From Treponema sp. UBA4377 (GTDB lineage Bacteria; Spirochaetota; Spirochaetia; Treponematales; Treponemataceae), in assembly GCA_002391235.1 (NCBI GenBank), contig DGRX01000015.1:28116-92115 (forward strand): 64,000 nucleotides of DNA, read 5' to 3'. The notes under the pieces were generated by a model. The model was not told the origin of the DNA. It did no database searches and saw nothing but the letters and a program-made list of their open reading frames with translations. The first letter of the stretch is position 1. Every line of letters begins with the position of its first letter. This document shows, one piece after another, positions 1 through 7,200 of this stretch. A program made the translations under genes and the position numbers.

Positions 1-552
1 GTATTTTTTTTGAGGGTCAAAGGATGGATGCTTTTTGTCCTTTTCCGACAAAAGGGGCTCAGCGCCGTTCGCGGCGCCAAGCCAGTCAATGCCAATCGCG
101 GGATCGTTCCAAATAAGTCCGCACTCGTCCTCTGGATAATAAAAATCAGAACACTTGTAAGAAGAAATGGCCTCGTCGCTTAAAACAAAAAAGCCGTGGG
201 CAAAGCCGCGCGGAATGTAAAATTGGTTTTGCCTTTCAGAATCCAAGACAAGTCCATGCCACTTTCCAAATGTAGAACTGTTTTCCCTAAGGTCAACGGC
301 AACGTCAAAGACCTTGCCTTTTAGAACGCGGATTATTTTTGCTTGGGGATGGCGCTTTTGAAAATGCAAGCCGCGCAGGACGCCCTTTGCCGAGAAAGAT
401 TGGTTGTCCTGTACAAAACGCTCCTCTATCCCAGCCGCGGCAAAATCCTTTTGGCTGTAGGATTCAAAAAAAAAGCCGCGGCCGTCTCCGTAAACTTTCG
501 GAATGATCTCAAAAAGGCCCTTTATGCCGCATTCCTTAAATTCAAAGGCCAT
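1..552 (-). CDS. rfbC: dTDP-4-dehydrorhamnose 3,5-epimerase (3' end outside window)
   Basis: Cupin-fold epimerase that converts dTDP-4-keto-6-deoxyglucose to dTDP-4-keto-rhamnose for surface polysaccharide. The frame stays open to base 1, giving 184 residues with no stop. Family landmarks read in order: the N-terminal FKECGIKGLFEI segment, the QDNQSFS stretch, the catalytic-region motif VLRGLHFQ, then FYIPRGFAHGF and WNDPAIGIDW. The start ATG shares its A with the TGA stop of rfbA (TGATG at 550-554), so the two are translationally coupled. The frame is nearly family length at the edge, so only a few C-terminal residues should be missing. Confidence 0.93.
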   Translation of the reverse strand, partial: MAFEFKECGIKGLFEIIPKVYGDGRGFFFESYSQKDFAAAGIEERFVQDNQSFSAKGVLRGLHFQKRHPQAKIIRVLKGKVFDVAVDLRENSSTFGKWHGLVLDSERQNQFYIPRGFAHGFFVLSDEAISSYKCSDFYYPEDECGLIWNDPAIGIDWLGAANGAEPLLSEKDKKHPSFDPQKKY

Positions 553-1427
553 CAACATTCCTCGGCCAAATACTTTAAGTATTCGCCGTAGCTTGTCTTG
601 TAGCCCGCGGCAAGCTTTAGCAATTCGTCGCGGCCAATCCAGCCGTTTTTATATGAAATCTCTTCCAAGCAGCTTACGTAAAGGCCGCTTCGCTTTTGAA
701 TCGTCGCGATGAAGTTTCCGGCGTCCAATAGTCCGTCATACGTTCCTGTGTCAAGCCAAGTAAGGCCGCGGCCCAACAACTCGACGCTAAGCTTTCCCTT
801 TTCCAGGTAGGCGTTGTTTACGCTGGTGATTTCTATTTCGCCGCGGGCGGAAGGCTTTACGTTCTTGGCGATTTGAACGACCGAATTGTCGTAAAAGTAA
901 AGGCCCGGAACGGCGTAGTTGGACTTAGGCTTGGTCGGCTTTTCCTCGATTCCCAAGACTTTTCCGTTTTTGTCAAATTCAACGACACCGTAGGCGGTTG
1001 GATTTTTGATATAATATCCAAAGATTACCGCTCCGCCCTCTTTATCTATCTTTTGCCTGGATTCCTTTAGCGACTCGCTGAAAGCTTGGCCGTAAAAAAT
1101 GTTGTCGCCAAGCACAAGCGCGACGGAGTCGTTTCCGATGAATTTCTCTCCGACAATGAAGGCGTCGGCCAAGCCGCGCGGGCTTTCCTGAACCGCGTAC
1201 TCAAAGCGCATTCCAAGCCAGGAGCCGTCGCCGAAAAGCTCCTTAAAGACGCATATGTCTCGCGGCGTCGAAATTATCAAAACTTCGCGGATTCCAGCCA
1301 GCATAAGAACGCTGACCGGGTAGTAAATCATCGGCTTGTCGTAAAGGGGCAAGATTTGCTTTGAGACGGCTTTTGTAATCGGGTAAAGGCGGGTGCCGGA
1401 ACCGCCGGCAAGAACAATTCCTTTCAT
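552..1427 (-). CDS. rfbA: glucose-1-phosphate thymidylyltransferase
   Basis: First enzyme of dTDP-rhamnose synthesis: dTTP + glucose-1-phosphate gives dTDP-glucose. The 291-residue protein matches family length. It carries the nucleotide-binding signature GGSGTRLYP at residues 8-16, SKQILPLYDKPMIYYP just after it, and the VLGDNIFYG metal-site segment near residue 107. It is first in the operon with rfbC. A promoter (TTGAAA, 17 nt, TACAAT) ends 8 nt before the ATG and no Shine-Dalgarno is visible, so a leaderless message is likely. Confidence 0.96.
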   Translation of the reverse strand: MKGIVLAGGSGTRLYPITKAVSKQILPLYDKPMIYYPVSVLMLAGIREVLIISTPRDICVFKELFGDGSWLGMRFEYAVQESPRGLADAFIVGEKFIGNDSVALVLGDNIFYGQAFSESLKESRQKIDKEGGAVIFGYYIKNPTAYGVVEFDKNGKVLGIEEKPTKPKSNYAVPGLYFYDNSVVQIAKNVKPSARGEIEITSVNNAYLEKGKLSVELLGRGLTWLDTGTYDGLLDAGNFIATIQKRSGLYVSCLEEISYKNGWIGRDELLKLAAGYKTSYGEYLKYLAEEC

Positions 1428-1435
1428 AGTCTGGT

Positions 1436-1464
1436 ATTGTAGCGCGTTTCACTCTCATTTTCAA
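1436..1464 (-). promoter_or_regulatory. sigma70-type promoter of rfbA, leaderless configuration
   Basis: On the minus strand TTGAAA (1464-1459) and TACAAT (1441-1436) are separated by 17 nt. Only eight bases (1435-1428) separate the -10 box from the rfbA ATG, so transcription should start at or within about two bases of the start codon. Confidence 0.75.
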
Positions 1465-1467
1465 TAG

Positions 1468-1496
1468 TTGAATAAATGCGCGGTTTTCACTATAAT
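1468..1496 (+). promoter_or_regulatory. promoter of the phosphonate operon
   Basis: TTGAAT (1468-1473), 17-nt spacer, TATAAT (1491-1496). It diverges from the rfbA promoter, with the two -35 boxes only three bases apart. The leader to the ATG at 1531 is about 28 nt and contains GGAG at 1520. Confidence 0.8.
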
Positions 1497-1530
1497 ATAT
1501 AGAAATTTTTTGCAAGCAACGGAGCGTCCG

Positions 1531-2796
1531 ATGGCATTTCTATACATTGATCCCGGCACGGGAAGCATGCTTTTTTCTATCGTGATTGGAGCGGCGGCGA
1601 CGCTTTTCTTTTTGGCAAAGGCCGCGTGGCTAAAAGCCAAGCTCTTTTTAAGCGGTTCAAAGGGAAAAGACGCGGCCCTCCGCGACGCCTCCTACAAGCC
1701 GTATGTCATATATTCCGAGGGAAAGAACTATTGGAACACATTTAAGCCTGTTTGCGACGAATTTGAGGCGCGAAAGATTCCATTGTCTTTTTTGACAAGT
1801 TCCAAGGACGACCCCTGCTTTGAGCAAGGCTACCAATTCGTCAAGGCGGAGTTCATCGGGGAAGGAAACGCGGCCTTCGCGCGCCTTAACATGCTGTCGG
1901 CCGGAATCCTTCTTTCAACAACGCCGGGCCTCAACGTTTACCAGTGGAAGCGCAGCCGCAACGTCAAGCGATACGCGCATGTCCTTCACATGGCCAACGA
2001 CGCGACGACCTACCGCCTTTTTGGCCTTGACTACTACGACGCGGTTTTGCTAACCGGCGACTACCAAAAGACAGACTTGCGCTACTTGGAAAACGAGCGA
2101 GGCGTGGCCAAAAAGGACTTGGTCACAGTCGGCTGCGCCTACCTCGACGTTTTGGCGCAAAAGATGAAGGACGTTCCCGAAGAAAAGGAGCACCCCTTTA
2201 CTGTATTGGTCTCGCCGTCTTGGGGCGAGGTCGGCGTCCTAAAGCGCTACGGCGAAAAATTGCTGGACCCGCTTTCCAAAAGCGGCTGGCGGATCATCGT
2301 CCGCCCCCACCCCCAGTCAAAGAAATCCGAGGCCGACATGCTCAAGGCTTTGGAAGACCGCTACAAGGACTGCCCCAACGTGGAATGGGACTACGAGAGG
2401 GACAACATCTACTCGCTCAAAAAGGCCGACATAATGATTTCGGACTTTTCTGGAATCATATTCGACTACACATTCCTGCGAGACAAGCCGGTCATGTACG
2501 TAAAGGCCGGAATGAACCTTATGCCCTACGACGCATACGACCTTCCCGACCACGGGGAAAAGCTTTGGCAGTTTGAGACTCTCAAAAAAATCGGCATAGA
2601 ATTGAACGAGAGCCAGTTTGAAAACATCAAGGAAGTGATTCAAAACGCAAGCGACAGCGCCGAATTGGCCGCAGGCCGCAAACGCGCCAAGGAAGAGGCT
2701 TGGACGAACATCGGCATGGCCGGAAAAAACATCGCGGACTATATGATAAAAACGGTTGAAGAGCAAAACAAAGACACACAAAAGGAGACAGCGTAA
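1531..2796 (+). CDS. CDP-glycerol glycerophosphotransferase-family protein (TagB/TarB-like)
   Basis: Membrane-anchored transferase of the teichoic-acid polymerase superfamily. The ATG at 1531 is chosen over an in-frame upstream ATG at 1468 because 1468 lies inside the -35 box and GGAG precedes 1531. The 421-residue product has an N-terminal hydrophobic helix (about residues 10-32). Its C-terminal half has the family signatures RPHPQSKKSE and DIMISDFSGIIFDYTF. Family enzymes transfer a phosphopolyol from a CDP donor. Here the operon makes a CMP-activated phosphonate, so transfer of that phosphonate is the inferred role; the donor is not proven. It is first in the operon and its stop overlaps the next start (TAATG). 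Confidence 0.85.
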   Translation: MAFLYIDPGTGSMLFSIVIGAAATLFFLAKAAWLKAKLFLSGSKGKDAALRDASYKPYVIYSEGKNYWNTFKPVCDEFEARKIPLSFLTSSKDDPCFEQGYQFVKAEFIGEGNAAFARLNMLSAGILLSTTPGLNVYQWKRSRNVKRYAHVLHMANDATTYRLFGLDYYDAVLLTGDYQKTDLRYLENERGVAKKDLVTVGCAYLDVLAQKMKDVPEEKEHPFTVLVSPSWGEVGVLKRYGEKLLDPLSKSGWRIIVRPHPQSKKSEADMLKALEDRYKDCPNVEWDYERDNIYSLKKADIMISDFSGIIFDYTFLRDKPVMYVKAGMNLMPYDAYDLPDHGEKLWQFETLKKIGIELNESQFENIKEVIQNASDSAELAAGRKRAKEEAWTNIGMAGKNIADYMIKTVEEQNKDTQKETA

Positions 2797-4097
2797 TGGC
2801 AAAGACAGTTTACCTTGGAATAACGGGAGACATAATCCACCCAGGAATCATCAACATCATAAACGAGGGAGCCAAACTTGGCGAACTTACGATAGGCCTT
2901 TTGACCGACAGCGCGATAGTAAGCCACAAGCGCCTTCCCTATCTTTCCTACGAGCAGCGAAAGCAAGTTGTCGAAAACATAAAGGGAGTCGCCCGCGTCG
3001 TTCCCCAAGAGGAATGGAGCTACGTTCCCAACCTTAAAAAGCTAAAGCCCGACTACATGATTCACGGCGACGACTGGAAGACAAACTACCTTTCAAAAAT
3101 CCGCGACGAAGTCTTTGAGGCGGTCAAGGAATGGGGCGGCCAAGTGGTCGAAATCCCCTACACTCAGGGAATCAACTCGTCGGCCTTGGCGGAGAACGCC
3201 TCCTCAATCGGAACCACGCCCGACGTCCGCCGAGCCGCGCTCCGCCGCCTTATCGCGGCAAAGCCGATTGTCCGCATTATGGAAGCGCACTCAGGCCTTA
3301 GCGGACTAATCATCGAAAATGCGGAAGTGACAAAGGACGACGGAGTCCACCGCTTTGACGGAATGTGGTCGTCGTCGCTAACAGATTCCACCAGCAAGGG
3401 AAAGCCCGACATCGAGGCCGTCGACCTTACGACAAGAATGCAGTCTTTGACCGACATTTTGGAATGCACGACAAAGCCCATCATTTACGACGGCGACACG
3501 GGCGACATCGCCGAGCACTTTGTATTCACAGTGCGCACGCTGGAACGGAACGGAATCAGCGCCGTAATCATCGAGGACAAAAAGGGCCTTAAAAAGAATT
3601 CGCTTTTTGGAACGGAAGTAAAGCAAGAGCTTGCGAGCGAAGAGGAATTCTGCCACAAAATTTCAGAGGGAAAAAAGGCGCAAGTAACAAAGGACTTTAT
3701 GATTATCGCGCGCATCGAGGAAATCATCGCGGGCTACACGGTTGACGAGGCGCTCAAAAAAGCCTTCGCCGCGGTAAAGGCCGGAGCGGACGGCGTCATG
3801 ATCCACTCAAAGGACAAGAGCGGAATGGACATAAAGGAATTCTGCCAAAAGTTCCGCGCCGAATACAAGAGCGTTCCAATTGTTTTGGTTCCGACAACCT
3901 ACAACCAGTTCACCGAAAAGGAATTGGCCGAATGGGGCGCCAACGTAATCATTTACGCAAACCACATGCTGCGCGCCTCCTACCCCGCGATGAAAAAGTG
4001 CGCCGAAACGATTCTTGAGGCCGAGAGAAGCCTTGAAGTCAACGACCTGTGCATGCCGATAAAGCAAATTTTGGAATTGATTCCGGGAACAAAATAA
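2796..4097 (+). CDS. pepM: phosphoenolpyruvate mutase with N-terminal nucleotidyltransferase-like domain
   Basis: PEP mutase rearranges phosphoenolpyruvate to phosphonopyruvate, the entry step of phosphonate synthesis. In this 433-residue protein the mutase domain (about 140-430) has the diagnostic EDK-x5-NS motif at residues 260-269 (EDKKGLKKNS). Residues 1-135 resemble TagD/GCT-type cytidylyltransferases: GDIIHPGIINI, LSYEQRK, HGDDW. The normal HxGH catalytic motif reads HPGI, so the second histidine is lost and this domain may be inactive or repurposed. It is coupled by TAATG overlaps to both neighbours. Mutase assignment is secure; the role of the head domain is open. Confidence 0.93.
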   Translation: MAKTVYLGITGDIIHPGIINIINEGAKLGELTIGLLTDSAIVSHKRLPYLSYEQRKQVVENIKGVARVVPQEEWSYVPNLKKLKPDYMIHGDDWKTNYLSKIRDEVFEAVKEWGGQVVEIPYTQGINSSALAENASSIGTTPDVRRAALRRLIAAKPIVRIMEAHSGLSGLIIENAEVTKDDGVHRFDGMWSSSLTDSTSKGKPDIEAVDLTTRMQSLTDILECTTKPIIYDGDTGDIAEHFVFTVRTLERNGISAVIIEDKKGLKKNSLFGTEVKQELASEEEFCHKISEGKKAQVTKDFMIIARIEEIIAGYTVDEALKKAFAAVKAGADGVMIHSKDKSGMDIKEFCQKFRAEYKSVPIVLVPTTYNQFTEKELAEWGANVIIYANHMLRASYPAMKKCAETILEAERSLEVNDLCMPIKQILELIPGTK

Positions 4098-5227
4098 TGA
4101 TACGACCTTCATACTTTTACGACCTTTTGATAAAAAACGGAACGGATTTTTTTGCCGGAGTCCCCGATTCCTTGCTAAAAAATTTGTGCGCCTACATCAC
4201 TGACACCGCTCCCGCCGACAAGCACATCATAAGCGCCAACGAGGGAAGCGCGACGGGACTGGCCACCGGCTACCACCTTGCGACAGGCAAGATTCCGATG
4301 ATTTACATGCAAAACTCGGGCGAAGGAAACATGGTAAATCCCTTGATGTCAATCGCCGACCCCGACGTTTACTCAATCCCGATGCTGATTGTCATCGGCT
4401 GGCGCGGAGAGCCCGGTGTCCACGACGAGCCCCAGCACGTAAAGCAGGGAAAGGTCACTTGCGACCTTTTGGACGCGATGAAAGTTCCCTACGAAGTCCT
4501 AAGCGAAAACGAGGCCGACCTACCCTCCCAGTTTGAAAAGGCCTACAAGTACATAAAGGAAAACAAGGCCCAATACGCCTTTGTAATCCGAAAAGGGACC
4601 TTTGACGAATACAAATTGCAAAACAACGTTCCCGTTGAAGGAAATATGAGCCGCGAGGAAGCGATAGAAAAAATCATGCTTTCTGCCGACGACAAAACCG
4701 CCTTTGTCTCAACCACAGGAATGATTAGCCGCGAGCTTTACGAGCTTCGCGACAAACACAGCATGGACCACAGCCGCGACTTTCTTACCGTAGGCGGAAT
4801 GGGACACGCAAGCCAAATAGCGCTTGCGATTGCCATGCAAAAAAAAGACCGCGCCGTTTTTTGCCTTGACGGAGACGGAGCGAGCATAATGCAAATGGGC
4901 GGCATGGCCACAATCGGAAGCAGGAAGCCTTCAAACTACATTCACTTTGTGCTGAACAACGGAGCGCACGACTCAGTTGGAGGACAGCCGACCGTAGGCC
5001 GCGAGATTGACTTTTGCAAAATCGCGACAGGCTGCGGCTACGAGAACGTCTTGAAAGCGGCGACCCTCGACGAATTGGACGCGGCTATCAAGGGCGCGAA
5101 GGAAAGCAAAAAGCTTTCCTTCATCGAAGTATTGGTAAAGAAAGGCGCACGCAAAGACCTTGGAAGGCCAAAAAGCTCTCCAATTGAGAACAAGCAGGAA
5201 CTGATGAAGTTCCTTGGAAGCAGATAA
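4097..5227 (+). CDS. ppd: phosphonopyruvate decarboxylase
   Basis: ThDP-dependent decarboxylase that converts phosphonopyruvate to phosphonoacetaldehyde and so pulls the unfavourable mutase reaction forward. The ATG at 4097 overlaps the pepM stop (TAATG). The protein is 376 residues. The N-terminal half has FFAGVPDSLLKN and the glutamate-bearing ISANEGSATGLATGY. The C-terminal half has the ThDP motif, GDGAS about residue 259 followed by VLNNGAH. Both halves match Ppd rather than generic acetolactate synthases. Confidence 0.94.
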   Translation: MIRPSYFYDLLIKNGTDFFAGVPDSLLKNLCAYITDTAPADKHIISANEGSATGLATGYHLATGKIPMIYMQNSGEGNMVNPLMSIADPDVYSIPMLIVIGWRGEPGVHDEPQHVKQGKVTCDLLDAMKVPYEVLSENEADLPSQFEKAYKYIKENKAQYAFVIRKGTFDEYKLQNNVPVEGNMSREEAIEKIMLSADDKTAFVSTTGMISRELYELRDKHSMDHSRDFLTVGGMGHASQIALAIAMQKKDRAVFCLDGDGASIMQMGGMATIGSRKPSNYIHFVLNNGAHDSVGGQPTVGREIDFCKIATGCGYENVLKAATLDELDAAIKGAKESKKLSFIEVLVKKGARKDLGRPKSSPIENKQELMKFLGSR

Positions 5228-5230
5228 AAA

Positions 5231-5334
5231 AAGCGGGATTTTCAAGGGCGTGGCCCTTGAATCGTGCTGGAGAAAGTTGGGGTTTTAGGGGAAGAAAACC
5301 CCCGCTTCGAAGTAGAGGGGTTGTCTTCCCCTAA
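5231..5334 (+). other. overlapping inverted repeats between ppd and pntC (candidate RNA regulator)
   Basis: This 117-nt gap holds several perfect inverted repeats: TTCAAGGGC/GCCCTTGAA (5241-5249/5253-5261, 3-nt loop), AAGCGGG/CCCGCTT (5231-5237/5301-5307), TTAGGGGAAG/CTTCCCCTAA (5285-5294/5325-5334), and AACCCC/GGGGTT (5297-5302/5317-5322) around the palindrome CTTCGAAG. Some pairings exclude others. The 10-bp stem ends against the AAGGAAAGG ribosome-binding site of pntC, so folding could tune pntC translation. Confidence 0.6.
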
Positions 5335-5344
5335 GGAAAGGAAC

Positions 5345-7192
5345 ATGATAAAACAAGCGATAATCGCGGCCGGCGGACTAGGAAGCCGCTTTGGAGACAG
5401 AACAAAAGAAATGCCTAAGGGCTTTATCCCTATTGACGGCGTTCCGATGGTGGAACGAAGCGTCCAAAAATTGATTGCCTCGGGCGTTGAGGAAATCATC
5501 ATCGGAACAGGCCACTGCTCCGAGGCCTACGACGAGCTGGCCAAAAAATATTCCGTCATAAAAACAGTAAAAAACGAAAACTACGCCAACACTTCCAGCA
5601 TGGGAACAATCGCCGTTTGCGCGCCTTTCATCAAAGGCGACTTTTTCTTGCTCGAAAGCGATTTGCTTTACGACGCGGTTGGCCTTAAGGTTTTGGCCAA
5701 CGTCGAGCGCGAAAACGTTGTTCTTGCAAGCGGCGCGACTCATAGCGACGACGAAGTTTATTTGGAAAACGGAAGCGACGGCGCCCTATGCCGCGCGACA
5801 AAGGACAAGGCCAGCGTAAAGAACTTGGCCGGCGAGCTTGTGGGAATCTCAAAGCTTTCAAAGGCTTGCCTTGACGAGATGATGGCATGGTACAAAGCCG
5901 ACGCGGGCCGAATCAAGGCCGACTACGAAAGCGTCTTGGCGGAAATTTCCAGCGCCGCCGCCTTCAATGCAAAAGTTTATGTCCGCAAAATCGAATATTA
6001 CGCTTGGACCGAAATCGACGATGAGGCCATGCTTAAGCGCGCCGTCGAGCAAATATGGCCGCGCGTCAAGGAAAACGAATCCTTGTGGGACGTGCGCCGC
6101 GAAGTTTTGCTAAACCCCGGCCCTTCCACAACGACAGACAGCGTAAAGTACGCGCAAGTCGTCGCCGACATTTGCCCGCGCGAGCTTGAGTTCGGAAACC
6201 TTATGGAAGAAGTCGCCGAGGGCCTTACCGAAGTTTGCGCGAATCCCAAGGATTACATTACCGTAATGTTCGGCTGCTCTGGCACCGGCGCCGACGAGGC
6301 GATGGTAAGCTCTTGCGTTCCGCCGGACGGAAAACTGCTCGTCGTGGACAACGGCTCTTACGGCGCGCGCCTCGCCAAAATCGCAAGCGTCTACAATATC
6401 GACATGGACGTCTTTAAGTCTTCGACATACGAGCCGATAGACATCGCCGCGCTGGAAAAGCAAATGCAGGCAAAAAAGTACACGACATTCGCGATTGTCT
6501 ACCACGAAACGACAACCGGCCTTTTAAACGACCTCGCGACGATTTGCCCGCTGGCGAAAAAACACGGAATGACGACGATTTGCGACATCGTCTCGGCTTA
6601 CGGCGGAATGCCGATCGACCTTGGCTCGCTTGGAATAGACTTTGCCACAAGCACTTCAAACAAGCACATCGGCGGAATGGCCGGCGTGGGCTTTGTAGTT
6701 TGCAAGCGCGCCGAGCTTTTAAAGCAAAAGGACTGGCCGATGAGAAACTACTACCTCAACCTTTACGACCAGTACAAGTATTTTTTGGAGACCAAGCAAA
6801 CGCGCTTTACCCCGCCCGTCCAAACCTTCTACGCCTTGCGCCAGGCCATCATCGAAACAAAAGTCGAGACCGTGCAAAAGCGCTACGAGCGCTTCACCGC
6901 TTGCTGGGAAATTTTGGTCAAAGCCTTGGACGACATCGGACTAAAAATGCTCGTGGACAGAAAACACCAGTCGCATTTCATCACCGCGATTTTGATTCCC
7001 GACACTCCCAAATACAGCTTCAACGCGCTGCACGACTACGCCAAGAGCTTTAACTTTACGATTTATCCCGGAAAGCTCGGCAACATCGACACTTTCCGCA
7101 TAGCCAACATGGGCGACATAAAGCCAAAAGAAATGGAGCGCTTTACAAAAGTTCTCCGCGACTACATGAAGAGTATTAATGTAGGAAAATAG
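5345..7192 (+). CDS. pntC: phosphonate cytidylyltransferase fused to 2-aminoethylphosphonate transaminase
   Basis: Bifunctional enzyme. The N-terminal half (about 1-240) is a nucleotidyltransferase with AAGGLGSRFGDRTKEMPKGF and the LLESDLLYD segment. PntC enzymes, described in Treponema denticola, use CTP to make CMP-activated phosphonates. The C-terminal half (about 255-615) is a class V aminotransferase: LLNPGPSTTT, CDIVSAYGG, and the PLP lysine in SNKHIGG near residue 440. It converts phosphonoacetaldehyde to 2-aminoethylphosphonate. The ATG at 5345 is chosen because AAGGAAAGG precedes it and the AAGG signature follows within ten residues; an upstream in-frame GTG at 5264 would add 27 unlikely residues. 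The 615-residue length fits the known fusion. Confidence 0.93.
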   Translation: MIKQAIIAAGGLGSRFGDRTKEMPKGFIPIDGVPMVERSVQKLIASGVEEIIIGTGHCSEAYDELAKKYSVIKTVKNENYANTSSMGTIAVCAPFIKGDFFLLESDLLYDAVGLKVLANVERENVVLASGATHSDDEVYLENGSDGALCRATKDKASVKNLAGELVGISKLSKACLDEMMAWYKADAGRIKADYESVLAEISSAAAFNAKVYVRKIEYYAWTEIDDEAMLKRAVEQIWPRVKENESLWDVRREVLLNPGPSTTTDSVKYAQVVADICPRELEFGNLMEEVAEGLTEVCANPKDYITVMFGCSGTGADEAMVSSCVPPDGKLLVVDNGSYGARLAKIASVYNIDMDVFKSSTYEPIDIAALEKQMQAKKYTTFAIVYHETTTGLLNDLATICPLAKKHGMTTICDIVSAYGGMPIDLGSLGIDFATSTSNKHIGGMAGVGFVVCKRAELLKQKDWPMRNYYLNLYDQYKYFLETKQTRFTPPVQTFYALRQAIIETKVETVQKRYERFTACWEILVKALDDIGLKMLVDRKHQSHFITAILIPDTPKYSFNALHDYAKSFNFTIYPGKLGNIDTFRIANMGDIKPKEMERFTKVLRDYMKSINVGK

Positions 7193-7200
7193 CGAGCGAC

